This document shows positions 1 to 11,819 of a DNA stretch of 64,000 bases, in pieces. Source of the stretch: Smallanthus sonchifolius (taxonomy: Eukaryota; Streptophyta; Magnoliopsida; Asterales; Asteraceae); assembly GCA_023525975.1 (NCBI GenBank), contig CM042040.1, positions 50,189,486 through 50,253,485 of the forward strand, read 5' to 3'. Positions within the stretch are counted from its first letter, which is position 1, and the number at the start of each line of letters is the position of its first letter. The notes beneath the pieces are model-generated. The model saw nothing but the letters and a program-made list of their open reading frames with translations, made no database searches and was not told where the DNA came from. A program made the translations under genes and the position numbers.

Positions 1-3000
1 GGATTTAAACAACAGAATATATTGAATGCTAAATCCTTTGTATGCAAAGAGAAACTTGAGATTCCAAAAGTCGGGATTTCAAAAGATTCTTTTCAGGAGG
101 TTAAATTGTCTAGACCTCAAAGAAGAAGAAGAAACAGAAAATTATAGAAAATTTTGGAAACATCTGAATCTGACAATAATATATCAAATAATGTTTTTCA
201 AAATAATAAAAATGGTTCTTCTTTGAAAAGGTCTGATTGTCAAACTTCTGTTCCAAAAGTGAATGATAAAATTGATTGTAAATTACAAGAAGTTGTTTAT
301 TTTGATCAATCCGGACGACCCAAGACCACGATGGCTTGGGTTCCACTTTCTAACTGATTCTCGTTGTTTATGTAGGGACAACCAAGGAGGACTATCAACA
401 ATACATGGTATGTGGATAGTGGTTGCTCTCGACATATGACAGGGAATGTTAGATTGCTTGAGGATGTAAAACAAATTGATGGAGGTTATGTCGCTTTTAC
501 GGGTAATAAAGGCGGGTACATAACTGGCCAGGGAACGTTAAAGAATGACAAAGTCAAATTTGAAAAGGTGAATTATGTTGAGCATCTGGAACACAATCTT
601 TTAAGCGTATCACAAGTCTGTGACAAGAAGTTTTCGTTCCATTTCAACGATCATGAATGCTATATTCTGAAACCGGGTTTTATGATTCCTGGTGAATGGA
701 TTCTAATGAAGGCTCCAAGGAGAAATGACACATGTGTCCTTGACTTGAGTGTTGCCACTACAACGGATTCAATTCCAACATGTTTACTCTCCAAGGCGTC
801 GGAATCTGATTCAATATTGTGGCACAGGAAGCTAGCTCACATTAACTAAAGGAAGATGAACTACATTGTTAGGAATGATCTTGTGCTTGGTATTCCAAAA
901 ATGAAATTCTCAGTTCCTGATGATTGTATTCCGTGCAAGAAGGGGAAGCAAAGAAAGAAATCTCACAAATCGAAATCGAAGAATTCTATCGTAACTCCTT
1001 TGGAGTTGCTGCATATGGATTTGTTCGGTCCTATCAGTATCAGGAGCATTGGTAGAAAATCGTACTGCTTGGTAGTAACTGATGATTACTCCAGATTTTC
1101 ATGGGTTAAGTTTCTTTCTTCTAAAGCTGAAACCACTGAGTTGGTACAATACTTAATCCTGGGTTTGGAGACTTTATTCAATCTGAAAGTCAGAAGAATC
1201 AGGAGTGACAATGGAAGCGAATTTAAGAATAGAAAAATGGGCTTATTTTGTCTACAAAAGGAATTCATCATGAATTCAGTGCCCCATATGTTCCTCAACA
1301 AAACGGTGTCGCTGAACGAAAGAACAGGACGTTGGTCGAAACAGCTCGCACGATGCTTGCAGATTCTAAGCTTCAAGTCACCTTTTGGGCTGAAGCTGTG
1401 AATACTGCGTGTCATGTTTTGAACAGGGTCTTGACTGTCAAGCGACATAACAAGACTTGCTATGAATTGCTAAATAATCGAAAGCCGAATCTGGAATATT
1501 TACTACCTTTTGGTAATCCGTGTACCCTACTGAAGGTTCGAGATGTCCCAACAAAATTCAGTGCAAAGGCTATTGAAGGGATTTTTCTGGGGTATGTGGC
1601 TAATTCGACAACCAAGAGGGTTTATAACAAAGAGACGCGCCAAGTTGAAGAATGGTTCCATATTGACTGTTCAAATCGGTCTTTACCACAAATGGCGATT
1701 GGTCCGGATTGGGTATTTGATTATGAAAACTTATTTAAGTCTTTTCATTTACCTTCTGATATTTCTGAGGAAGATGCTGCTGTTCTTTATGATTCTTGTC
1801 AGGATACACAGCACAATGGATTTCTACCAAATGCAGTTCCAAATTCATCGATTCCATCTACTTCTGCTCCCGATCCTAATGTTGCTTCTTGTTCAGGTCC
1901 ACAAGATTCAGAGAGTGAGGAGGATAATGCTATTTTTCAAGATTCTTCTGCTGATCCGTTATTGAGTGATGATCCATTACCTTCGACACAGGCTCAGGGG
2001 GAGATTCCTACAAATTTAGACTCGAAAATTCCAGTTACTCAAGATTATTCTTATCAATCTGAATCTACTCCAGTTGACGTGTTTCCGGTTCCTGAGGTCG
2101 CATCCATCAAGGAACACAAAGATCATCCAGTGACAAATATAATTGGAAATTTACAGGATGGAGTGAAAACACGTTCTCTTGTTGACAATACTTGTTTGTA
2201 TATTTGCATTAAAGATTCTGGTGTTCTTGATGATTGCTCACATTCATGCTTTATTTCGCAGGTTGAACCCAAGAATGTTGAGATGGCTTTAAATGACAAT
2301 AACTGGATAGAAGCTATGCAGGAAGAACTTGCTCAATTTGACAAACTTAAGGTTTGGAGTCTTGTTGATCTTCCGAAGGGTGCATATCCGATAGGAACAA
2401 AATGGGTGTTTAAATGTAAGAAAGACGATCGAGGTGTCGTGGTACGCAATAAGGCAAGATTAGTTGTTCAGGGCTTCAATCAACAAGAAGGAATTTATTA
2501 CACCGAGGTTTATGCGCTGGTAGCGCGGCTTGAAGCTATAAGGCTGTTTCTAGCTTTTGCTTCTTTTAAAGGTTTTAAGGTGTTTCAATTAGACATCAAG
2601 AGTGCTTTTTTATATGGAAAGGTCAAGGAGGAAGTCTATGTGTGTCAGCCGCCGGGGTTTGAAGATCCAATGAATCCAAACATGGTTTTCAAGCTTGATA
2701 AGGCCATCTATGGTCTTCATCAGGCTCCTCGTGCGTGGTATGAAACATTATCCACACATCTTTTGGCAAATGACTTTGTTCGTGGAAAGATAGACTCGAC
2801 CTTATTCATAAAGAAATCAGAGGGAGATTACCTACTGGTACAGATTTATGTGGATGATATTATTTTTGGCTCGACAAATGAAGGGTTATGCAAAGACTTT
2901 GAGGGTGTTATGAAGTCGAAATTTGAAATGTCTGCTGTGGGAGAGTTATCGTTTTTCTTAGGTTTACAAGTAAATCAAAAGGAAGATGGTTTCTTTATTC

Positions 3001-3790
3001 ATCAGTCCAAGTATGTCAAAGACATCTTGAGCCGGTTCAAGATGGAGGACTGTACCCCATACGATACTCCAATTCCGGTCAATCATAAGTTGAATTCTGA
3101 CCCGGAAGGAAAAGATGTGGATTGTCGACTTTACAGAGCTATAATTGGATCCCTCATGTACTTAACCGCTTCAAGGCCGGATATAATGTTCGCCGTGTGT
3201 ATCTGTTCCAGATTTCAGGCAAAGCCAAAAGAATCTCACTTAATTGCTGTGAAAAGAATCTTTCGGTATTTAAAAGGAAAACAACGTTTAGGGCTATGGT
3301 ATCCTCATGGTTCTAACTTTGATTTCAATGCTTATACTGATTCTGATTTGGTGGTTGTTGTCTGGACAGGAAATCTACAACAGGTGGTTGCCAGTTCTAA
3401 GGTAATCGACTTCTATCCTGGCAATGCAAAAAGCAAACCACAGTCTCGATTTCAACATGCGAAGCAGAATACATCGCTGCTGCAAGTTGTTGTTCACAGA
3501 TCCTATGGATACAACAGCAATTGAGAGATTACGGTTTGAATTTCACAGGAACCCCCATGCTTATCGATAACAATGCTACTATGTCCATAACGAATAATCC
3601 TGTTAAACATAGTAAAACTAAGCACATCGAAAATCGATATCATTTTATACGTGATTGTGTAGAGAAAAGGTTGATTGAGCTAGTCAAGGTACACACTGAA
3701 GATAATTTTGCTGATTTGTTTACCAAAGTATTTGATCGTACCAAGTTTGAATTCCTAATTAAAATGATTGGTATGATCAATCCCGAATAA
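1..3790 (+). pseudogene. copia gag C-terminus and pol polyprotein, broken
   Basis: This encoded protease, integrase, reverse transcriptase and RNase H. The aspartic protease motif WYVDSGCSRHMTG is near 410-447 and the gag-pre-integrase end WHRKLAHIN just before 849. Integrase shows HMDLFGP (about 1014), RSDNGSEF and NGVAERKNRT; RT has YVDD (about 2848-2860); the RNase H tail ends at the stop at 3788-3790. Breaks seen: stops at 355-357 and 847-849 (TAA in the pol frame), a frameshift at about 1235-1250 inside integrase, and another at about 3350 just after the TDSD motif of RNase H, after which the frame of 3521-3790 takes over. The catalytic D, D and E of integrase and the YVDD of RT are still readable. 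The segment 1-357 is the linker between gag and protease. Confidence 0.9.
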
Positions 3791-5057
3791 AATAATTTTC
3801 AAAATCAGAATTTCATGGAAAATGTTTTTTTTTAAGTTCTTTTATTGCTTTATTACATTTCTGCATTTACATTTTCAGTCAAAAATCTTAATTTATAAAA
3901 AAAACAAAAAAAAACAAATTGAAAAATATAAAATTTGACATCATTTGAGGTTAGAGAAGAAATGATAGTACATCAGTGATTAGTTCATTTCACACGACCT
4001 TAGTAGACCTTGATATATGATTGATTAAAATAAGTTGATCTGATCTAAATTTCAAAGTCTGCATAAATAAGAAATGATAGTGTTGTGAATGCTCTATTCT
4101 TGATAATTTGTTTTAAAATTTGTGTATAAAATTTGAAACTTGAATTGTCAATAGGCTAAAAGAGTTTTGAAACTAGTAGTAGTGTGAAAATTAAATATAA
4201 TATGATTACATCTGTGATTTAAATCCATTATATGCCTGGGTGTGTGTGTGTAAAAGATCATTATCAGATAAAGAATATTAGCTTTTAACAAAGATTTTCT
4301 TATGAGATCAGTTTCGGGTTATGTCCTTAGCACTATTCATTCGATTTGCTTCAGTGCCAATGTCCCGAAAAGCATGCAATTTGAAGTATAATCAAGATAT
4401 GTACTTGACAACATCTGTCAAACATATACTAGCCCTTGGATCATATTGATAAATCATCTTTACTGATTCCATTGAATTCATAATCCAGATAATAGTTGGA
4501 TCACGTACCTGAATCTTATGATTCCACAAATATAAGCCAAAACATTGAATCATTCGATTCTGAATCTCATTGATTCCTATACAATCCAATTTGGATTATG
4601 CTATTCATGTGCTAAGTGATGTCTCCTCATTCTGAAAATTCGGATAATCTTTAGTAAAATCTTATATATGTCTTGAAGATAGTGCATTTACTTTCTATTT
4701 GGCATATATGTGGGGTACACAATGTTTTTCATCTAAATGGTACTAAATCACATGAATTTGGAGAATAAACGCTTATAGTTTCAAATAATATAATATTGAC
4801 AAATTTAAGAATTCAGACTTTATATTTCAAATTCGGTATAAATAAAAGAGCATTTTATAACCTGATCTTATTTACTTTGAAATTTATCGCGTATCATTTC
4901 AAATATTATTCAAATTGAAGGAGTGTCAAAATGAAAAAGATGCAAAATGCACATAATTGAGTTGAATGGTCTCATACTATAGATTACCCTTTGTTATTGA
5001 TAATATGTGTGATGAATTAATTGAATACTGATATGATCTTCTTGCTCATGATGTATA

Positions 5058-5215
5058 AAAAAAAACCAAAAATATGTGATTTCAGTTTGTACAGATAAAA
5101 ACCAAAAATATGTGATTTCAGTTTGTACAGATAAAAACAAAAAATATGTGATTTCAGTTTATTCAGATAAAAGTCAAAAATATGTGATTCCGTTTGTATA
5201 GATAAAACTCAAAAA
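5058..5215 (+). repeat. degenerate minisatellite, about 4 copies
   Basis: About four head-to-tail copies of a unit of roughly 36-38 bp built around AAAAATATGTGATTTCAGTT followed by TGTACAGATAAAA. The first two copies are nearly identical and the last two have drifted. No coding potential. Confidence 0.8.
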
Positions 5216-5369
5216 GATTTTTATTTTTTAGTTTCCATGAAAATTCTAAACTTTTATTAAAATTGTTCGGGATTGGATCGAATATGTGTTGCTGACGAAA
5301 GTTCAAGATTTGACAGGTTGAAGTTGGTAAAATTTTTGTTCAAGGCAAAAAGGTTGAAAAGCAATTAAG

Positions 5370-6014
5370 TTCGCCTGTGTACAGTGAAGCGAACTTAATA
5401 AGTTCGCTTAAAACAGTGAAGCGAACTTAATCTGCTGTCTGGGGTGAAGCGAACTTAGGGGTGAAGCGAACTTATCTTGTTCGCCTGGCTTTTATTAAGC
5501 GAACTAAACAAGTTCGCCTAAGGAAGCGAACTTATTGTGAGTAAATATCTCTATCAGGCGAACTTAACCTTTTTACCCCAAAATTCTCTGGAGCGAACTT
5601 ATATAGAGCGACCTTACGGTTTTTTACAAAATTTGATAAAGTTGTTGTGTAATCGATTTTTTCTGGTACATTCTTACTCGGTTTCAGTTTGCGAGTACAA
5701 AGAAGGTAATATTTTGGATTATTGTCCGTTAAATCGACGGGAAATGTTCAATTTTGAAATGTGTTCTTCGTGAGTTGACTGTTCTTGACCTGTTCTTGAC
5801 CGATTGGGTTATAGAGTCTGAAATTGACCATTGAATATAGTTTGTTGTTGTTAATCGATACTGTTGATATGTTTGTTATGCTAAATCGTTGTAAATTTGA
5901 CTGATTTGTGATTTTGAAATTGAATCTGTAACGACACTCAGTTTCAGGCGAACTTGAGTAGGCGAACTTATTAAGTTCGCCTCTTGCAACTCTAAGCGAA
6001 CTTATTAAGTTCGC
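5370..6014. repeat. cluster of GCGAACTT/AAGTTCGC inverted repeats in the copia spacer
   Basis: Full palindromes of the form GCGAACTTNNNAAGTTCGC lie at 5389-5407, 5962-5980 and 5996-6014, with a one-mismatch version at 5499-5517. Many half sites lie between them (for example near 5432, 5464, 5525, 5556, 5591, 5945). The same palindrome recurs in this element's LTR (9418-9536), so it belongs to the element rather than to chance. Confidence 0.9.
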
Positions 6015-6154
6015 CTAAGGCTCAGAAGTGAATTTGGACTTGTAATTTTTTTTTTGTAAAATTTTTTGTGTAAAATTTTTTTAAATTTTTTTTTGTGTGT
6101 TTCATATATGTGTAAGTGTACTAATGTTTGTTGTGTTGTCCAATACTTTCACAG

Positions 6155-9100
6155 ATGGCTCGTCATGTCGAATATAAACATAATTAAGTGGCATTGTTAG
6201 ATCCTAACATGCCAGAAGCAATTAATTTTCAAGGCATCATAAATTTTCTGAATCGATCACGACTGCATGTTGCCTTATCTGCAGATCCCTATATCAGCTT
6301 GGTGTATATACAGCAAATCTGGCATACGGTACATCAAGATACTGACGTGGAACCGCATGTACTTCGTGTAACAGTAAACAATACTGAGATTGCAATTTCT
6401 GAAGAGACGATTCGTGCTGCTCTTGATTTGGGTGGAAATACTGAAGATCCAATATCTTATCCTAGCACTCTTATTATGGGTTGTTTTCAACGAATGGGAT
6501 ATCGTGGGAAACAGAATGATACCCAAGCACGGAAAGGTGGATTAGTTGGTGAATGGAGGTATTTTATACATGTGATTATTCAATGCATCTCTCCTCAAAA
6601 AGCTGGAACTGATGGATTGAAGATGGCTCTTCAAACTGCTATGGTAGCCTTAACATTGAATAAACGATTCAATTTTCCCCTTTACTTCTATCGGGAGATG
6701 GTTATGCAGATTAATCCAGCTGAAGGTCAAGGTTTCTTAATATATCCTTGGTTTATTCAAATGATACTCAATCACCTTCTTCCTGATCTTCCACAACATC
6801 CAATAAGATTAACGTTAACTCCAATGTCAAAACGTATCTTTACCGACTGTACGAAGGTGAAACAGCAGATTGATGCATTGATTCCAGTCAATACTCCATT
6901 GTTTGGGCACTTAGTCAATCCTGATTATGTTGCACCACCTAATGACAACTGGTTTCATCCTGATGAAATTGCTCAAGCTCAAGGCTTACATGTTCAACAA
7001 CCATAACAACCCGCACAACAACAAGTTCAACAACAACAGATACCAGTTCCACAAATACAAGTTCCTGTCCAACCTCAAATTCCTATTCCTGAACAAGTTC
7101 CTATTCCACAAGCTGAAGTTCATATACCTATTGAGGAACCGGTTCAAGAAGAGGTCGTTCATGACCTTGATCACGATCTAGGAATGAATATAGAAGATTT
7201 CGTTGATAATGCTGTGAACTCGCCCATTCATGAACAAGAAGGGAATGTGGTGACAGAAGCTGATTCTAGTTCCAGCTCAAGTGATACGATATCATCTGAT
7301 GATGACAGCACTGATTCTGATAACTCTAGGGATTTTTCCTCAGGTCATTATGAACGGTTGGCTGCTATTCCACTGGCTAATGCTGGAAAACGCATTAAAT
7401 CTCAAGCCAGACGACCAAGACAAAAGTCTGTTCGGGATCCTCCTTCCGGATCAGTACTTGGTAAAAGATCTTTGGTCGATGAGAGTTCTGACACTGATAG
7501 TGACTTTAATCCAGATCCTACTCGTCAAAAGTTAATGTCTGCGTCGATTGCTGCTGCAAAATCTTCTCAAGGAGTCGAGGATGCTAATTTTATTGCTTCT
7601 TTGATAATTACTCCTCCAAGATCTAAGGATCCATCTCCAGTTCAAACTCATGTTCCTCCAGTCATTCCTACTACTTCAAGTCCTTCTATTCCACAATCAA
7701 CAGCTGGTCCGTCAAAGCCGTCTGATTCTGAAAGGATTACTTTCCTTGAATCTCAAGTGCTTTCTCTACAAACACAGGTAAACACTATTGTGTCTACTGA
7801 TTCCCAACGGCAGCTGGTGATTCAGACTCAAGCTCAACAGATTGTTGATATGCAAGCATTAGTTTCCAAACTCGTTCAGCGTCTTGATGCTCAGGGGGAG
7901 TTGAGGATACCTGATACTTGTCACACAGAGTCAATTCAAAGACGTGATGATGAAGACAATGATCCTGCCAGAAATATTGAGGGTGATCGTCAATACACTG
8001 ACGTTAATCCTATATCTAGAGTTCAGGGGGAGTCAACATCACAATCACTTGAAGGAAACAAAGACAAAGATACTTCTGGTACTAATGAAGAAGAAATTCT
8101 GTTATTGGAGTTCTTTCAAGATTCAGAAAAAGAGGAAGCTGAAAAGATTACATGTCTTGATGACATTGATGGTTTATTCAATGACATGGAAGATGATATG
8201 TCGGATAATGAGTTAGAAGAAGGAGAAATAGTAGAGATTGAAATAGAGAAAGATAAAGACAGTGTCACCTATGAAGGCTGTGATGGTCTTAAGGTGCCGT
8301 ATAACTTCATCCAGGATGATGTTATTCCTGAATTCACTTATGAAGGAGTAACAGATTCTATGGACTCTGTTGAAGACGTCACATTGCCTGATGATACAGC
8401 TGATTCAAAGATGGATACCGATGATGAGACAAGTCAATCCAATAAAGGTGTTGAAACTGAAACTACTCACACTGAGTCTCCGAAGATTAATGAAGAACCT
8501 GTGATGTACAGAGATACAGGGATGACACGAGAACAGTGGAGAGAAGTTGTAAACAGTTGGAAGAAGGTGATATCCAAGTCTCCAGCACAACCTGCTCAGA
8601 AAGAGAAATATGTAAATAAAGAGCAGTGTGTAGGAAGGATCATAAGTTGGTTCTATGATGGAGAATCAAAATTATTTGCAATCAAACGATCTGACGGTGT
8701 TCAATACTTAAAGCCGAGGATCAAATATTTCAATACCTTGCCGAGGTGTGAAATAAATGGTCTAGCTTCAAAGCCACTCATAAATAGATCGAAGAATGGT
8801 TTGGCTGATGTGATAGCAAATCTGATAAAGAAAGAAGGTAGTTCAGGAAAGTATGATCGGCTGAAACCACAGAAGGGAAAGAGAGTGAAGAACACAGATC
8901 CAAAGACTGGGAAAGTAACCTGGAGATACAAGTATAAACCAGTGCGTGCTATTCACAAGATACCATTAAAGAATATTCCTCAAGACTTTCATGGGAATAT
9001 GAAATGGTGGTATGTTGATGTTAATACTGGTGAAGCAAGGATTGAAGATAAAGATAATAAGGTCATTGTGTGTTTCTATGACACAATGAATCGTATTAAT

Positions 9101-9262
9101 TTTTCAAAGAAAGATCAGAGGACACTGAGAAAGAATGAGATCATGCACACTGATGAATGGAGAGAACAAGGTCTACAGTACAAAAGAGTTTTGGAGATAT
9201 GCAGAAGATATGGAGTGCATGCTGGCAGCAGGCTACCGGATAACTGGAAGAGTTCAAGATAA
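6155..9262 (+). pseudogene. envelope-like third ORF of Sirevirus element, two in-frame stops
   Basis: One reading frame runs from ATG 6155 to the stop at 9260-9262 (1036 codons), interrupted only by TAA at 6185-6187 and TAA at 7004-7006. The N-terminal third (to about 7000) holds FLNRSRLHVALSADPYISL and WRYFIHVIIQCISP, a pattern I associate with ORFs next to copia pol in Asteraceae. Then come a Q/P-rich stretch (7007-7140), an acidic Ser/Asp stretch (7180-7330), a basic patch (about 7385-7435), a heptad-like coiled coil (about 7735-7900), a strongly acidic region (8080-8470) and a basic C-terminus rich in W, K and R (8520-9259). No signal peptide or clear membrane span is seen, so 'envelope-like' is a positional label only. 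The second stop sits in a CAA-rich tract and could be CAA to TAA. Function is unknown. Confidence 0.75.
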
Positions 9263-9417
9263 AGACTGAAGACAGAAGATCAAGCTATTGTCAATGGGGA
9301 GTCTGTTAGGACATAGATTTGTAATGACAAAAGCTTGTAATAGTTAGATTTTATGTCTTTATGTTTTTGTTATGTAAATGTCTAAAGTTACTAAGTGTTT
9401 TACAAGTGAGCCTAGAG

Positions 9418-9536
9418 GCGAACTTGTTAAGTTCGCCTGGTCTATCAGAGGCGAACTTAATAAGTTCGCTTAAGTCTATCTGAGGCGAACTTGTTAAGTT
9501 CTCTTAGTCTGTTAGAGGCGAAATTAATAAGTTCGC
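9418..9536. repeat. four palindromes in the copia LTR upstream of TATA
   Basis: Perfect 19-bp inverted repeats at 9418-9436 (centre GTT) and 9451-9469 (centre AAT), and imperfect ones at 9485-9503 and 9518-9536. Spacing is a regular 33-34 bp. They lie just upstream of the TATA box, inside what should be U3. Confidence 0.9.
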
Positions 9537-9554
9537 TTACAGCAGGTTAGTTTT

Positions 9555-9565
9555 CTATATATAGG
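9555..9565 (+). promoter_or_regulatory. putative TATA box of copia LTR
   Basis: CTATATATAGG lies about 250 bp into the LTR and 20 bp after the last palindrome. Position and sequence suit a Pol II core promoter; no transcript evidence. Confidence 0.5.
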
Positions 9566-10110
9566 TTTACAGAGTCATTAGACAGGAGGACTGATCAGAG
9601 AGAACCGAGAGATAGAATTGTCTAATTGAGTCTGTAAACCATTGTGAATTGGAATATAATTGAGAAGTTTATTTACGCGTGTGGTTTTACTTGTTGGTTA
9701 GTATACAAATGTTAACATGAAGGATTCCGCACTTCATGTTATAACAACGTCATATTACAAGTTCGATCAGTAGTTGAGTTACCTGGACCTACATGGTATC
9801 ATTTTTGTGAGTGTCTGTTATGCAAACTCTTGTATCACGCTTCAGCGTTTATGTTGTTCTTTTGTTGTACTTTTGTTTCCATGTACTGTTATATATATTT
9901 GTATTTACATTTCTGTTGATATTTTGGCTTGATGTTACTGATCTGTGTTTGATGTTGTTAGTCTTGATTAGATCTTGGAATTGTGGAACTTCGTGGAACG
10001 TCATTTTTGTGGGTAGGCTTTTTGCGTGTGCCTTGATCGACATGAGGGAAATTTCAGTTCTCCCTTCACGCTTCATTGCATTGCATTCCATTTTGTTTTA
10101 CATGTTTTTG

Positions 10111-10132
10111 TATACATTGAGGACAATGTATA
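10111..10132 (+). other. hairpin with AGGA loop, copy a
   Basis: Perfect 9-bp stem (TATACATTG with CAATGTATA) around the loop AGGA, followed by ctgAGTGTGGGG. See the finding on the shared hairpin. Confidence 0.75.
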
Positions 10133-10181
10133 TTTCTGAGTGTGGGGCTGGGTGTTTATTCCTTACTTTACATTATTTTTG

Positions 10182-10205
10182 TTCTACATTGAGGGCAATG
10201 TAGAA
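10182..10205 (+). other. hairpin with AGGG loop, copy b
   Basis: Perfect 10-bp stem (TTCTACATTG with CAATGTAGAA) around AGGG, followed by ctAAGTGTAGGG. It lies 50 bp after copy a. Confidence 0.75.
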
Positions 10206-11593
10206 TTCTAAGTGTAGGGTGAGAATTTATTCACGCGAAGTTTGTCCTTTTGAGCATTTTATCACTTCAATTTTTTGCAAAATCTTCCTTCATAATTTTT
10301 ATTGACACTAAATCAGTTTTATAAAATTGAAAAACACAAAAATATAATAAAAGTTAACCGTTTAGCATTCACAATTTTTAATAAATAATAGAGGTTTGAT
10401 TTTTCGAAAGCAATTGAAATATAAATTCCATCGAGTCAAACCCATTTTTTTGTGATAACCATGAGTTTTAGTGGGCTAAACGAATGAATTGCATGTAACC
10501 TTTTGCTTACACCCATTCCTTTCCGTTTTCGTGAGTTTATTTTTGAGCCTTGATAGCTTTAGACATTGTTTGCTCTCGTTTTTTTGCGGATTTGAGTGTG
10601 CCGGATGTTTCATGCTTATTAGAACTTGCTTTTAGTATACATTTTGAAATCATGAACATAAATATTGCATAAAAATGATTAAGGCATTAGGATAAACCAC
10701 TTTGTTAGCCTTTTATTTTTATTTTCCCTCACCCGAACACATCCACTAGTTAGCCACGTTGAGCCTATCCTGTCATTTTCTTTGATCACCCACATTACAC
10801 CACATTCAAACCTTCATTAGCATTTTTCATTTATTTTTTGCCTGTGTTAGAAATCCAGTTGGCTAATGTTAATTTTATAGCTTTTATTTTGTTGTAATCT
10901 TCAAATTCTTGAGAAGTTTTTAGCTAAGGAAAGATGCATATTGACTTAGTTCCCTTCAAAAGAAAGAAAAGAAATAGTGTAAAAAAATATATTTATTATT
11001 TCACCAAAATTATGTGAATTATAGCCGATTAGAGCAATTTTGTGAGCAAAGATGGAAATAATTCGGTTGTTAGCTCTTATCTATACGGAAGTATTAGCTA
11101 GTTTATTTTCCTTATTAGAAGTTATTTTAGTTTTTGAGTTAGCATAGCCGCCGGGTTTTTAGCCATTTAGCCACTTTTAAATTCCACTTCCTTACCCTTA
11201 GCCATTGCCAAATTACAACCCATTTAAAGCCCTCTTGATTTGTGCTTTGTTTCATGTTAGTTGGTAGAGATTTGATCTTTTAGCAAGCTTATGATTTATG
11301 CATGATTCATTGTCTTGGCATTTGAGTGTTCTATACATACTCCATTACTTGTATGATCATATATATTCCTGAGTGTGTGTGAACATTGTGAGAAGAATAA
11401 AGTTGCATGCTAATGAATTCATAGGCATATTCATTTGCTCATTCGGTTATCACGTCAATGGGCTCATTGGGTTTCATTTAGTTAATTTGGCATTTCTTGA
11501 AAATCTTTTCAACCCTTTATAAGTTTATTAATGCTTACGATTTTTCCGATTTGATCCATAGTGTCATTGGAAGTTTTGTTTTAATTTGATTTC

Positions 11594-11611
11594 TTGCTTG
11601 AGGACAAGCAA
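11594..11611 (+). other. hairpin with AGGA loop next to LTR, copy c
   Basis: Perfect 7-bp stem (TTGCTTG with CAAGCAA) around AGGA, then tgttctAGTGTGGGG and the LTR start at 11632. The GTGTGGGG run sits where the polypurine tract must be. Confidence 0.75.
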
Positions 11612-11819
11612 TGTTCTAGTGTGGGGTTGTTTGATGTGTTAGTATTTACACATCTTTTTGGCACAAAACTCCGCTTATTTAACAATCAATTCTTGGTTAC
11701 ATTCAACGTTTAGACACTTATTTGCTTCATTTCCTGTTTTGTAGGTTTTTGTGAAGCTTGGTAAACAAACAAGAAGATTCCAGGATAAAAAGTAAAGTTT
11801 TAGGGTTTCTGTGATGGAG

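Larger units (their letters stand above)
3791..6154 (+). other. non-coding spacer between pol and third ORF
   Basis: About 2.4 kb of AT-rich DNA with no believable ORF. It holds a degenerate minisatellite (about 5058-5215) and a cluster of AAGTTCGC/GCGAACTT palindromes (about 5370-6014). Just before the third ORF lies a T-rich run, then a pyrimidine tract and tttcacag directly before the ATG at 6155, which reads like a 3' splice site. Confidence 0.7.
1..9793 (+). mobile_element. Sirevirus-like Ty1/copia retrotransposon, 3' part
   Basis: The window opens inside this element, so its 5' LTR and most of gag are missing. In order it shows broken gag-pol (1-3790), a 2.4-kb AT-rich spacer, a long third ORF (6155-9262) and a 3' LTR (9304-9793). 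PR, IN, RT and RNase H come in the Ty1/copia order, and the RT text (IYVDDIIFGS, YGLHQAPRAW) is of the Sirevirus type. An ORF downstream of pol is known in Sireviruses and supports the placement. All coding parts carry stops or frameshifts, so this copy is not autonomous. The lineage call rests on motif recognition only. Confidence 0.85.
9304..9793 (+). repeat. 3' LTR of the copia element
   Basis: Starts TGTTAGGACATAG right after the purine-rich stretch tcaatggggagtc (polypurine tract position) and 41 bp after the third ORF stop. It contains a palindrome cluster, a TATA box (about 9555-9565) and a likely 5'-UTR. The end is placed at CTACA (9793) because TGGTATCA follows at once, which resembles the start of a tRNA-iMet primer binding site. 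The 5' LTR is outside the window, so the end cannot be checked by comparison. Confidence 0.6.

Noticed and set aside
5370..6014. CRISPR-like array of AAGTTCGC repeats
   Set aside because: Irregular spacing, plant context, palindromic units without unique spacers of fixed length; no cas genes.
6188..7006. Third ORF as two separate genes (6188-7006 and 7184-9262)
   Set aside because: Both are in the same frame, joined by Gln/Pro-rich codons with a single TAA, and the ATG at 6155 is in frame too, so one broken ORF is the simpler reading.
9811..10203. 130-codon ORF with hydrophobic protein
   Set aside because: Built of T-rich low-complexity DNA (runs of F, L, V, Y), overlaps the hairpin signature of the Tat-like tail and has no recognisable domain.
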